From NCBI GenBank assembly GCA_036898135.1, contig CM072526.1:1333034-1397033 (forward strand): a DNA stretch of 64,000 nt, read 5' to 3'. Positions 12,601 through 24,793 of this stretch are shown piece after piece. The stretch's first letter is position 1, and each line of letters opens with the position of its first letter. The translations under genes were made by a program, and so were the position numbers. This DNA is from Oncomelania hupensis (lineage: Eukaryota > Mollusca > Gastropoda > Littorinimorpha > Pomatiopsidae). The notes under the pieces are model-generated. The model had not been told where the DNA came from and did not search any database. It saw nothing but the letters and a program-made list of their open reading frames with translations.

Positions 12601-15600
12601 ATAGGACACTCATCTAGCGTCAAGATCTCCTGTTTATGATAGCGGAAATTGGCCTATTATCTTCTTCTTGTACAGCGCAATTTAAGAACCAGCTCAAAGA
12701 GTTGCTGCTGAAGGAAGTGGGCAACAGAAAACAGGATCTGGCTCAAGTCACCCCCAAAGTCAGCAACTGGCATCAGGAAAGCACAAAGAAACCCAAACTA
12801 TTGTGTAGTTAATGAAATCACGCTGACAGTCAAACATTGTTAGAATACTGGACTCGGATGCTTGATACACTAGGGTTCAACTATGGGAGGTGTAAAATAT
12901 AAGAAAGTGGACTGACGGACTAAAACTTAGTGGACTGACGGACTAAAACTTAGTGGACTGACGGACTAAAACTTACCACCTGGAGATTCCAGTGGTTTGG
13001 TGTCAGCTGAAATGGCTTTCCTCACCACGCCGATGGTCGCGGGAGATTTTGGCCCTTTAGGAATCCCTCTGGTCCTCTTCCGCTTCTCCGACTGTGGGAA
13101 GGACCCAGCACGCTGCCTCTTCCCTGAACATTAAAATAAATATAAAAAATCTACCTTACAAATCTGCCTGAGAAATTGAAGGTTTTGTCAACTTTGATAT
13201 CTTGTATCTTCTACACTGTACCATCTATATGTCTGGAAAAAACATAACTAAATTCTCTTCTATACACACAGCAAGGAAACACCTCATTCAGGCATATTAG
13301 CTAATTTGATTAAATGTTTAGGGTCCTTGAAAAAGGTGTGCTGTGCGATGTTGTACACACTGATTTTCCAGGTCATGTTGGGCATAGTGCCTTTTAAAAA
13401 ACGGTCTACAATGCCGAACAGATTTTTGTGTGTTCCATGCTGTGATGTCTGCTTGCAGATTCAAAATAGTCATGTGACGCACATGTTTTACCTCAATACC
13501 AAAATGGCAGCCAATTCTAACATGACAATTTTATGTGTACTGATCTAACAGAATCATTCATATGCATTTTGATACATATTCTAAATGTATACTTTATCAT
13601 TATTACAAAACTGACACGTTTTGTGGTGGATGTACAATGTATTCTGGATTGCAAACACGTTTTGGATTTTCGTGCACAGGGTGGATACTATTTTCTTACA
13701 AAAGGTGAACAAGTGTATGTTTTCTATTGTTATTTCTTGAAAGAACATGCCATGATCTTTTATCTTTTAAATAATAGGTAACTGAATTTTCACAAATACG
13801 CATTTTCATGGAATCCACCCTGTAAAAAAGTTCCATCTCCAATGAGCTAGCCAACAGAACGTAAGTCTTGGCGAGTCTCTTATTACGCATTGTAATTCTA
13901 CAATTAAATGCACAGTTTCAGTATCTACCACATTGCCCTCATTTCTATTCTGTAAATAGTTTCTTAAAACATTAATCTTAAACCAAAAAACACCACCAAC
14001 TTACTGGACCTCTTGGTGAGCGGCGTTGGGTGAAGGATGGTCTGGGAGCTGGCTTCCATTCCCACCACTGGCGCTCCAACGCCGCCCACCGCTGCTTTCA
14101 CCACCGGCGCCTCAGCCTGCGGCTCTGGGGGCACCTCTGTGTGAACCGGAGGTGTTGGGAGGTGCTGAGCCTGCGCCTCTGTTGTTGTTGCTGCTGCTGC
14201 TGCTGCTGTTGTTGTGATTGTTTCTGATGTTACTGTTGCTGCTGGTTTGGTTTTGGACTGTGTTGAAAAATGACATCATCATCGTTGGATTTATTTCGCC
14301 CCTATCCTCGAATTTCATAAAGCTCTAGGCGTACAAATGTGAATTTAACTTTCTTTTTTTTTTTTAAATGAAAGAAAAGGTAACGGCGTCCCTTGTTAAC
14401 CTTTCAGGCTTAGGGAGAGGCGTTTGGGAACTCCCTTTCCTCTGGGCCAGCTTAATGAGGACGGTGCCCACATCCCCTCTTTCTTGCTGCTTTACCTTCC
14501 CCTGGTTGTAAACAAGAGCCAGGTACCACACAGCTGGGACTGGAGAACTGTGGTGTGAGGAAGGGTGTGGGGGAGGAAGAGTGTGGGAGGGGGGGGAGGA
14601 AGGGAGGAAGGGAAAGGGAGAAAAGCGAAGACAACAGGAAAGAGGCATGCAGCATACAGCCCGCCTACAACAACATTTCCACCTATCATGCACATTATAT
14701 TTTTTTTAACACTTCGGCCCGTTAACAAGTTACAGGGTCCAGGGGACTGCAAAGAGCTGAATCAGGATCACAAAATCAAGACGCTGAGGCTATACTCTAA
14801 TTTATCGAACCTCAATTTACAAAAATAAAGTAGAAGATAAACATCATTATAAAATATCAACAAAACACATACATATAACATGCCTACATTGCCAAATAAT
14901 AACATCATAGGAAGCCCCAGTGACCATTTGGCAGAAAGCGTCCAATATTCCCAAGCTGACCCAACAGACCTCACACACAAATGAGGAGTTCTAGAAGAGT
15001 TTTCAAGAAAAAAGGTAGGTGACTGGTGTAGCGAAAAAGATAATATAGTAGATAGAACAGAGTAAGAATGAGAAAGAACAAAAAAGAAAGACAGTGACAC
15101 TAAATTTCCAGAAAGTGGAGATATCATTTGTACAGAAACCCCCATCACTCCCACAGGGGGACCCGTTAACAACGAAAAACAAATTCTATCTACTGTTCTC
15201 TCAGAAACCCCCAGCACCCCTACAGGGGGCACCCTTTAACAAAGAAAATCCAATTCCACCTACCGCTCTCTTGCCTTGGCCTGAGGACGCGAACGTTGGG
15301 GAGACCTTCTTGGTGGAGAAGAGAGATCCAGAAATGATGAGCTTAGGCTTGCGCTGGGTTGACGTTTTCTGGGGTGCCTTGGCTGCGCTTTTCTCCTCAT
15401 CTGGGGCTGATGTCGGGGTTGGGGTTGGGGCCGGACTGGGAGGAGGAAGAGGAGGAGGAGGAGGAGCGCTGCTGGCGAGGGTAGGGCCGCTGCCTGAGGC
15501 CAAACAAATGGAATGAAATGAAAAGTCCTACTGCGACTGTGATAGTGCGGTTAGAATAACATAGGCACTGGCTAACGGACCTCAAATACAAACACGCCGT

Positions 15601-18600
15601 GAAAAATATATTTATTTATTTATTCGTTCTTACATGGCTGGCTCTCTTCCAGCTCAAGAGCTGCTCTAAGTCGCTGGCCGATACAGGATCTAGCTCAAGC
15701 CGCCCACTTGCTACCTTTTGGTGCACAGTCTGACGCCAAGACCACTGAGCCCAAACTTACTGAGTAATAGCTGGTAGGATGGCTGGTTAGCTGGTTGGTG
15801 GGTTCCATGATTAAACAACAAAGGCGTGTAGTGACCGAAGGGGACAAAAATATGAAATGAAATGAACTGTTCTCATACAAACTCACTAGTTCAAAGAGCT
15901 GCTTAGGGTGGTGTTAAGAGATTCCTTATACTGCAGTTTACAATGAAAACAGGGAAGATGACAATGCCCCAACAAAGAACATCGCATATCATAAAACCCC
16001 ATTCAGCACAATGATGTAACACTTCAAAAAACGCAAACATGCAACGTAAAATTCTACTAAAAATATTTTTTCTCAAATATTTTTTTTAAGGACTACACCA
16101 GGATATCAGTGTTAAAAAAGAAGGATATAACTGTGCATTCAAAAACTAAATACATTTTGATAAAGCAAAAAGAAACGGCAACCAGACTACGGCCAACAAG
16201 TTCAAGCTGTGCCAAAACCGCAGAAGCTCACATGAAACGATGCAAACAGGAAACCACGAATACATTTTTGTCAAAACAACAGCAACAAAAAATACAAACC
16301 ATTTTTTTCTTTTTTTTTAAAAGGAGAGAGAAATATTTATCAAGTGTAAATATTGTCAACCAGAACATATACATTAACAAGATGTCAAGCCATTCAAATG
16401 TATTTCCACACACACACACACCCACACAGCCTGAAAAATAAAATCATTTTCCAAAGTGTTAATTGGTGTTGTGACTCGTGCTTTATCTTAACGGAGCCAA
16501 AGGAAACCAGGGAATTATGGGCCGTTATCTGAACTATCTCCAAGCAAACAATTATTTAAATCGACTCAGCCAATTCTTGGATACAGCGCAAAATGTGTTT
16601 TAAAAAATGTTGAAGCTCACTGACCTTAACCTTGAGAAAGTACAACTATAAATGATATAACATGCTGCGCAGTAAATTAAGTATCAGCAAGGTAAATATT
16701 ATGTATTTCCATTCAGTTACTTTTTTAGATACGGCTAAAAGTGGTCTTTGTGCCAGAACAAAAACCACTCAGCTCCCCACCACATACCCCTCTTCTTGTC
16801 TCCCCGGTGTTCTCTCCGACTTCTTTGTGAGTAAGATTGAAAAACTCAGAAAAGAACTTGACTCTCAGCCCTCTGTTCCGTGTTCTCTTGGCAAGCCCTT
16901 TCAGGGCGAACCTTTCACTTCTTTCTCTCCTGTCACAGAGTCTGACGTCCTGAAGGTCGTCAAAGCCTCTGCTCCCAAAACTTGTGACCTAGATCCCAAC
17001 CCTACCTCACTCCTCTTTGAATTTTTGGATGTAGTCCTTCCTTCTCTCACTCAAGTCATCAACAATTCTCTCACCTCTGGCTCTTTTCCTGACGTCTTCA
17101 AATCCGCTCTTGTCAAGCCTCTTCTCAAAAAGCCTTCTCTCGACCCAAATGACCTAAAAAATTTCAGGCCTATATCAAATTTATCCTTTGTTTCCAAAAT
17201 CATCGAAAAAATTGTTCTCTCTCAACTCAATGCACACCTGTCTTCAAACAACCTTCTTGATCCTCTTCAATCCGCTTACAGATTTAGACATAGTACAGAA
17301 ACTGCTCTTGTTAAAATCACTAATGATCTCCTCATCTCCCTTGATCAAGGCAAACTCTCTGTTCTTGCTCTGTTAGACCTTTCGTCAGCATTTGACACCA
17401 TAGATCACACCATTCTCATTGACCGTCTGCAACACACTTTTGGCCTTCATGGCACAGTTCTTGACTGGCTCACGTCATACATTACTGACAGACAACAAAC
17501 TGTTTACGTTGACAATGACCGCTCTGATCCTGCTCCGATCCTCTGTGGCGTGCCGCAAGGATCGGTTTTGGGTCCTGTCCTCTTTGTTCTGTACACATCC
17601 CCTCTTTCTGACATCATCGATTCTCACTCTATCAATCATCATTCCTTTGCGGACGATACACAACTTCATAAACCTTGTGACCCACAGGATCTTGGCATTA
17701 CAATAAATTCGATGCAAGAGTGCATCTGTGATGTCAAGTCTTGGATGACGTTCAACAAATTGAAACTTAATGACGAAAAGACAGAAGCCATAATTATTTC
17801 ATCTCCTCGCATAACATCTCAGCTTCCAGCTTCCTTTGTTGTAGGTAACTCTGTTGTCCAGTTTTCTGATTCTGTCAAAAACTTGGGCGTGATTTTGGAC
17901 TCTCACCTGACTATGCAAGCTCACATGCACATTCAAACTCTAATCCGAAACCTAAATTTTGAACTCCGTCGAATCAACAGCATCCGTCACTTTCTGTCTG
18001 CCAAAGCCACTCAAACTCTTGTCTCAGCTTTCATTCTCTCACGGCTTGACTATTGTAACTCTCTCTTCTGTGGTTGCCCGGACTATCTATTGCAAAGACT
18101 TCAAAAGATTCAAAATAATGCCGCCCGTCTCATTCTTCGCATTCCAAAATCTGCCCATATAACTCCTCATCTTAAATCCCTACACTGGTTTCCCATTGAA
18201 CAAAGAATTGAGTACAAAATTGCTTGCCTCTGCTTCAATGGTCTCTCTTCATCCGGCCCTTCTTATCTCAAAACCATGGTTAACCCCTACATACCCACTA
18301 GAACCCTTCGATCTTCTTCTGCCCAAAATCTCTCAATTCCACGAGTGAACAAGTCCTTTGGCAAACGCTCATTTTTATTTTCTGCTCCCACCGTCTGGAA
18401 CTCCCTTCCCATGTCTCTCCATTTTTCCCAAACATCTGCTGCCTTTCGTTCTGGCCTCAAGACCCATCTGTTCAAATGTTCCTTTGCTGACATCACAATT
18501 TAAATTCGTGTTGAACTTGGCGTGTGTGTGTGTGTGTGTGTGTGGGTGCGTGTGTGTGTGTGCGTGCGTGTTTATATTATGTAATTACATTCTGTATGTT

Positions 18601-21600
18601 TTGTTTACCATGTTTTTATATTGTTATTGTTTATGTGAATGTAAAGCGCTCTGAGCTTTAATTAGAAAGGGCGCTATATAAATGTTAATTATTATTATTA
18701 TTACTAAAAGTCTGCTTTGAACAAAACAGTAAAATTCTGAGCGACAAGCCAACCGACTGACTGACAAACGGACTGCTACTGAGGATGGTCCATGATTTGA
18801 AGTATCTGAATTATAGTGTATATCAAAAGACAAAACAACTATAAACATATGTATCACTTCAGTGGTTTTGAAGACATTGAGCAAAATGCGTTTAGCAACA
18901 AAACGACTCTAGTGAACTTGACCTTTGTGGTAGTGCAAATATGATGGCACAGGAGAGGAAGACCACTAACCTAGGTAGCGTTCCCATAACGTCTGCTCAA
19001 AATCTGTTCAGGGGTTCTTCAAATGTGGCGTCCAACTGACTGACTGACGGAGAAGGGACTGATCGACCGACCGATAGATAGATAGACCGAATTTAGGCTA
19101 GCTTCAATTCCATCGCTACCCCACTTCCATCTATCCCTCCTTCTTCTGACTGTTTCCAAGTACTACACAACATAAATTTCTCTTTGTGAAAATCATCATC
19201 TTTTTACACTTGAAAACAATTGTCTGAAGCCATCGCAGATATCTTTTTCGAGCAGGCGCACGCACGTACACACACACAATACTAATACACAAATGAATAC
19301 AAGTACACACAATCACGAAAGCAACAATACCTCACACAAACATATGTACTGAATTTCTTTCAATGCTTCACGAAAACAACAACAAAAAAAACAACACCAA
19401 ACAAACAAAACAAAACACAAAGCAAACTTAATATGCTTTAAGTTGAACAGGTTTGTACATGGTGATTGAAAAGTCACTAGCGCTACCTATTGAAAATTGT
19501 CCGTAACTTTTGTCATTAGCACTGCAGTTGCACGACACAAACAATGTATTGTCATCCTTACAGAGGTACAATTGCATTGCTGATCTCCCATTTTATCTCA
19601 CAGTGTCCACAGCAGCTCCCACGGCTCTTCATTTTGGTCTCAAAAGTCTGACCTCAGTAGAACTTGCTCGAGCAGTCATGTGTCAAGTGACGGGCGGCTC
19701 TGATCACCGCGATAAGAAATCACGTTGTCAGAAATTTAAATTCCACCACTGTAAGGGTCACAATGCAGTTTGTTTGCCTGCAGATGCAGTGCTAGTTACT
19801 TATTTAGAGTTTACAGGTCCAGTGGACTGCAAAGAGCCCAATGAGGACCTATCCTATCCTATCCTATCCTGTCCCATAACCCGAAGGTCGTAGGGGCACC
19901 ACAGATGATCGTTTAACCAGCATACTCCATCTTTCTCTGTCCTCAGCAGCCCTCATGGCTTCGCTCAGTGTCAAACCAGTCCATTCTCGAATGTTGTCCT
20001 CCCACCTCTTTTTCGGTCTCCCCCTTCTTCTACCTCCTTGCACTGTGCCTTGCAGAATGGTCTTTGCAAGGCCTGATGATCTGGTGACGTGGCCATACCA
20101 TCGGAGTTTCCGTTTCTTCACCACTGTGAGCAGGTCATCGTGTTGTCCAATGGCTTGTGTGATGGTCTGTCGGACTTCGTCGTTGGTGATGTGTTGGGTA
20201 TAGGAAATGCACAGAAGTCTTCTGTAGCACCTCATCTCCATGCTTTGTATTCTTCGTTGGAGATCTGCTGTGAGGGTCCATGCTTCGCAAGCATATAGGA
20301 AGATGGAGATGACCAGAGAGCGCAGCAGTCTTACTTTGGAATGTAGACTGATGGTTCTGTCTTTCCAAATGGGCTTCAACCTTGGTCAGGGCAGCAGTTG
20401 TTTGTGCGATCCTGGAGAGGACTTCCTGTCAAGACCCATTGTCTGACACAATGGCTCCTAAATATTTGAAGCTGTGCACTGTGTTGAGGGATTGGCCTTG
20501 TACTTTGATGTCCGTGTTGATGCCATTGGTGTTGTTGGTCATCATTTTGGTCTTCTCTGCACTTATTTCCATTCCATAAGCTCTGGAGGTGGTGTCAAGC
20601 TTCTGTACAAGCTGTTCAAGTTCTTGTTCCTCTCCAGCCAATCCATCAATATCATCCGCAAAACGAAGATTGGAGATTGCTCTGCCCCCTATGCTGACTG
20701 TGCCTTCGTGATCTGCAAGAGCATCTGACATGATGCGCTCTAGGAAGATGTTGAAGAGTGTTGGAGAGAGTAGGCATCCTTGACGCACACCGATTGTTGT
20801 TCTGAACTAGTTCCCGATGACGCTGTTATGGAGGACTGCACTGGTAGCCTTGTCATACAGGCTTTTGATGACTTCTATAATTTTAGGGCTGATGTTGTAC
20901 ACTTTCATGGTTGCCCATAGAGCTGCATGCCAGACTCGGTCAAATGCCTTCTTGAAGTCTATGAACACATGATATAGATGTTGTTGGTGCTGTAGGTATT
21001 TCTCACAGATTATTCTGAGGTTGAAAATCTGTTCAGTGGTACTTCGCCCTGCCATGAATCCTGCTTGTTCTTCAGCTATGATTTGTTCAGCTTGTGGTTT
21101 CAACCTGTTGAGTATTATTTTCAGGAGGACCTTGCTGGGATGGCTGATGAGGCTGATGGTGCGGTAATTTTCACACTCCTGAAGGTTACCTTTTTTGGGA
21201 AGAGTGATGACAAGCGACTGGGTCCATGGTGTAGGCCATTCCCCACTCTGCCAGATCTTGTTACAGATAATGGTGAGAGCATCAGTCATCGCTTCTCCTC
21301 CTGCTTGTAGCAGTTCCGCTGGTATGTTGTCCACTCCCGCTGACTTCCCTTTCTTCAGCGATTGCACTGCTGCCTCAACTTCTACCCGGAGAATTGGGAG
21401 GATTTCTTCTTCTTCTTTGCTCTCGGGACATGCTAGAACTGATGGGTCTCCATTTGGTGTATGGTTGTAAAGGTCAGAGCAGTACTCTGTCCATCTGTCC
21501 AAGACTTCTTGTTCTTCTGTAAGGCATATGCCAGACTTGCTTTGGATAGTGGAGACTTTGGGCTGTTTAACACTTGTCAGCCGCTTCACAGTCTGGTAGG

Positions 21601-23986
21601 CCTTCTTGCTGTTGTTCTTGTTCAGATTGTTCTCTATTTCCTGGCATTGATCTTCTATCCAGTTCTCCTTTGCTGTGCGCATGCCTTTTCGGATGTCATT
21701 GTTGATTTTTCGGTAGACATCAGCTCCCTGTGAGGTGTTCTTTTTCTTTTTTAACTCTCTTCGTTTATCACACAGATCCAAAAGTTCAGGTGTGATCCAC
21801 GGCTTCTTCTTTGGTCGGTGCTTGCCAAGGATCTCAGTGGCGGCATCTGTTACAGCTGAGTTGAAGGTATTGGTCATGGTGTTGCATCTACTTCGCCTGC
21901 CCCCAAAATAAGCAGTGGTGCAAATTTCCCTCCAATTGTGGCCTGAAATATTTTTGCCACCTCCGGGTCTTGCAGTTTGTCCAGGTCGAACTTCAGTCTA
22001 GTGCACTTTGCTGTATTTACTCTCTTCAAATGGAGCCGGAAAGACATCATCACGAGATCGTGGTCACTTCCAATGTCTGCTCCTGGAAAAGTGCGTGTCC
22101 TGCCAATGTTGATGCTTGATCTGAAGCGTTTCTTGACCATGATGTAGTCGATCTGGTTGTGATGTTCCCCGCCGGGACTGTGCCATGTCCATCGTCTGGA
22201 TTTTTTGTGGAGACCAAGCGTGTTTGCCAGTACCAGATTGTTGTATCTGGCAAACTCCAATAGCCTCAGACCCCTGTCATTTGTCTCGTTGTTGCAGTGG
22301 GGTCCACATGTGTCTCCCCAGTTGTGGTGCGCATCTTGGCCAACCTTGGCATTCCAGTCGCCTTGCACTATGACTATGTCCTTCTTCGGCACTTGGTCAA
22401 GGACCGCCTGTATATTTTCATAAAAATCCTCCACTTCGCTGTCTTCATAGTCTGATGTTGGGGCATAGGCCTGGATGATGGTAATGTTGAAAGGGGTTGC
22501 TCTCAGACGGATGGTAATGAGTCTACTGGAGACTGGGCGGCAACCCATGACAGTGGCTAGAATGTTCTTGTGGACCAAGAATCCAACGCCGTGTTCGTGC
22601 CTGTCATCTCTACCGCTGAAATAGAGCTTGTGGCCTTTGTCAGTCGTTGTTTCACCTAGGCCTTTCCAGCGCAGTTCGCTGATACCTAGAACGTTCCATC
22701 GATAGTGGTCCAGCTCGTGGGCCAGTTCTTCTAATTTTCCTTCCGCAGTTAGGGTCCTGACATTCCAGGTTCCTATGGCGATGTTGTTTCTCGTGCGGAT
22801 CTTGCTAATTTGTCCATCAGTAGCATACTTAACACCTCCGTCCTGGTGGCCAACGGAAGGCGCGGTCCTTGTGTAGCCGGGCGACGACCGATCCGGCATG
22901 GAATTAGTGGATAGCCTCATCATGTGTTGTGTCTTGGGCAAAAAAGACCTGGCAGGGCCCAATCCTCTCCAGGCTGTTGGCCACAGCCGAAATCCACGGA
23001 TACAGTGTGGCTCGCCTTGGCCCTGAGCACGTGGTCGTTGAACCTGTAGTAACGTGAGGTTCCTCCGCCCTGGCCGGTGACTTCTGTGTAGAAGACTTTC
23101 GCCCAGTGATGCCGTGCTAACATCACCCCTGTTAGTCGCCTCTTACGACACGCCGGGAAACGTTGGGTCTATTCTATTTGCCCGAACCCACAGAGCACAA
23201 TGAGGACCACAAAATCAGAACCACAACTTGGTTGAAAGAGGACTCACCCCTAATCCGTATAAAAGATCTGCCGAAACAACCCTAGTGGTAACACTGAAGG
23301 CACTCCACCAGCCAGTCACTTTACAATAAAGGCATCCAACGCAGGGGACAGGGAGACTATACTATAATTTATCCAACCCCCGTTTACAAAAACAAATTAG
23401 AATATAAAATCATTATAAAATATCAACAAAACACATACATAAAAATGCCTACATTGCTTAAAAGTTAATAATAATATCATAGGAAGCCCTAGTGACCTTG
23501 GCAGAAAGCGTCCAATATCCCCAAGTTGACCCAACAGGCCCCATACACAAATGAGGAGTTCTGGAAGAGTTTTGAAGAAAAAAGGTAGGTGACTGGTCTA
23601 GCAAAGAAGATAGTATAGAAGATTGATAGAACAGAGTAGGAATGAGAAGCAACAAAGGAGAAAGACAGCGACAGTGGGAATTTAAAGCACTAAATTTCCA
23701 GAAAGTGGGGATACTATTTATACTGAAACCCCCGGCTCCACAACAAGGGGGGTGAGGGGGAGGAGGGGATGCAAAACTGTTTAAACAAGTTATAAACAAT
23801 TTGCAATAGGGAGGTACTTTTCAACCTTCCAGCAAATTCTACCAACCAAAGGTAAAACAAACTAACATTGGAATGGCTTATCTACTGCTGTGTTAGGTAA
23901 CTTGCTCAAATTAAACTGCCCAAAACTTTTTTTCTACCCCCTTCCCTCCCTAAACAAACTGAGCTACATTATAATGTTAACAAAAA

Positions 23987-24037
<51 letters not shown>

Positions 24038-24081
24038 CACTACCAATTTTATTTTATATTATATTCACATGATAGTAGTAC

Positions 24082-24115
<34 letters not shown>

Positions 24116-24654
24116 ATTTATTATCATTAAATTTAGTGCTTTAAATTCCCACTGTCACTGTCTTCCTCATTTACTCTTTCCCATTCCTGCTCTGTCCTAT
24201 CACTCTGCTATACTATCTTCTTCTTCGCTAGATCAATGACCTACCTTTTTTCTTGAAAACTCTTCCTGGACAAGACTCCTTGTTTGTGTATGAGGTCTGT
24301 TGGATCAGCTTGGGAGTGTTGGACGCTTTCTGCCGGGTGGTCACTAGGGCTTCCTATGATGTTATTATTTAGCAATATAGGCATTTTATATGTATATGTT
24401 TTGTTGATAATTTATAATGATGTTTGTATTCTATTTTGTTTTTGTAACCGGGGGTTCGAGTAGTTGGGGTAAAGCCTCAGCCGTCCCCTGCGTGGGATGT
24501 CTTTATTGTAAAGTGACTGGCCGGTGGAGGGCATTCAATTTTCCCACTAGGGTTGTTTCAGCAGATCTTTTATGCGGATCGGGGGTTGTCCGGTCCTGAT
24601 TTGGCTCGGAAGAGTCCGCTGGACCTAAAGCAACAATCAATCAATCAATCAATC

Positions 24655-24711
<57 letters not shown>

Positions 24712-24755
24712 CACTATTAATTTTATTTTATATTATATTCATATGATAGTAGTAC

Positions 24756-24793
<38 letters not shown>

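Larger units (their letters stand above)
19850..23191 (-). mobile_element. RTE/BovB-like LINE, near full length, inactive
   Basis: Endonuclease and reverse transcriptase are both present, with 5' untranslated sequence to 23191 and a (GGATA)n 3' tail at 19850-19870. Flanks AGAGCCCAATGAGGACC (19833-19849) and AGAGCACAATGAGGACC (23192-23208) are a 17-bp duplication with one mismatch. It is inserted in an older copy of the 578-bp retroposon. Confidence 0.9.

Noticed and set aside
13678..13822. Possible transposon ends CAGGGTGGAT...ATCCACCCTG
   Set aside because: The 10-11 bp inverted match is real but the flanks show no duplication and the span is only 145 bp; left uncalled.
14768..15232. 154-codon minus-strand open frame
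   Set aside because: It lies within the 578-bp retroposon copy and is not conserved as protein in other copies.
19955..20728. Plus-strand frames opposite the RTE LINE (also 27718-28442 and minus-strand 32466-33256)
   Set aside because: Antisense shadows of the reverse transcriptase, repeated because the LINE copies are alike.
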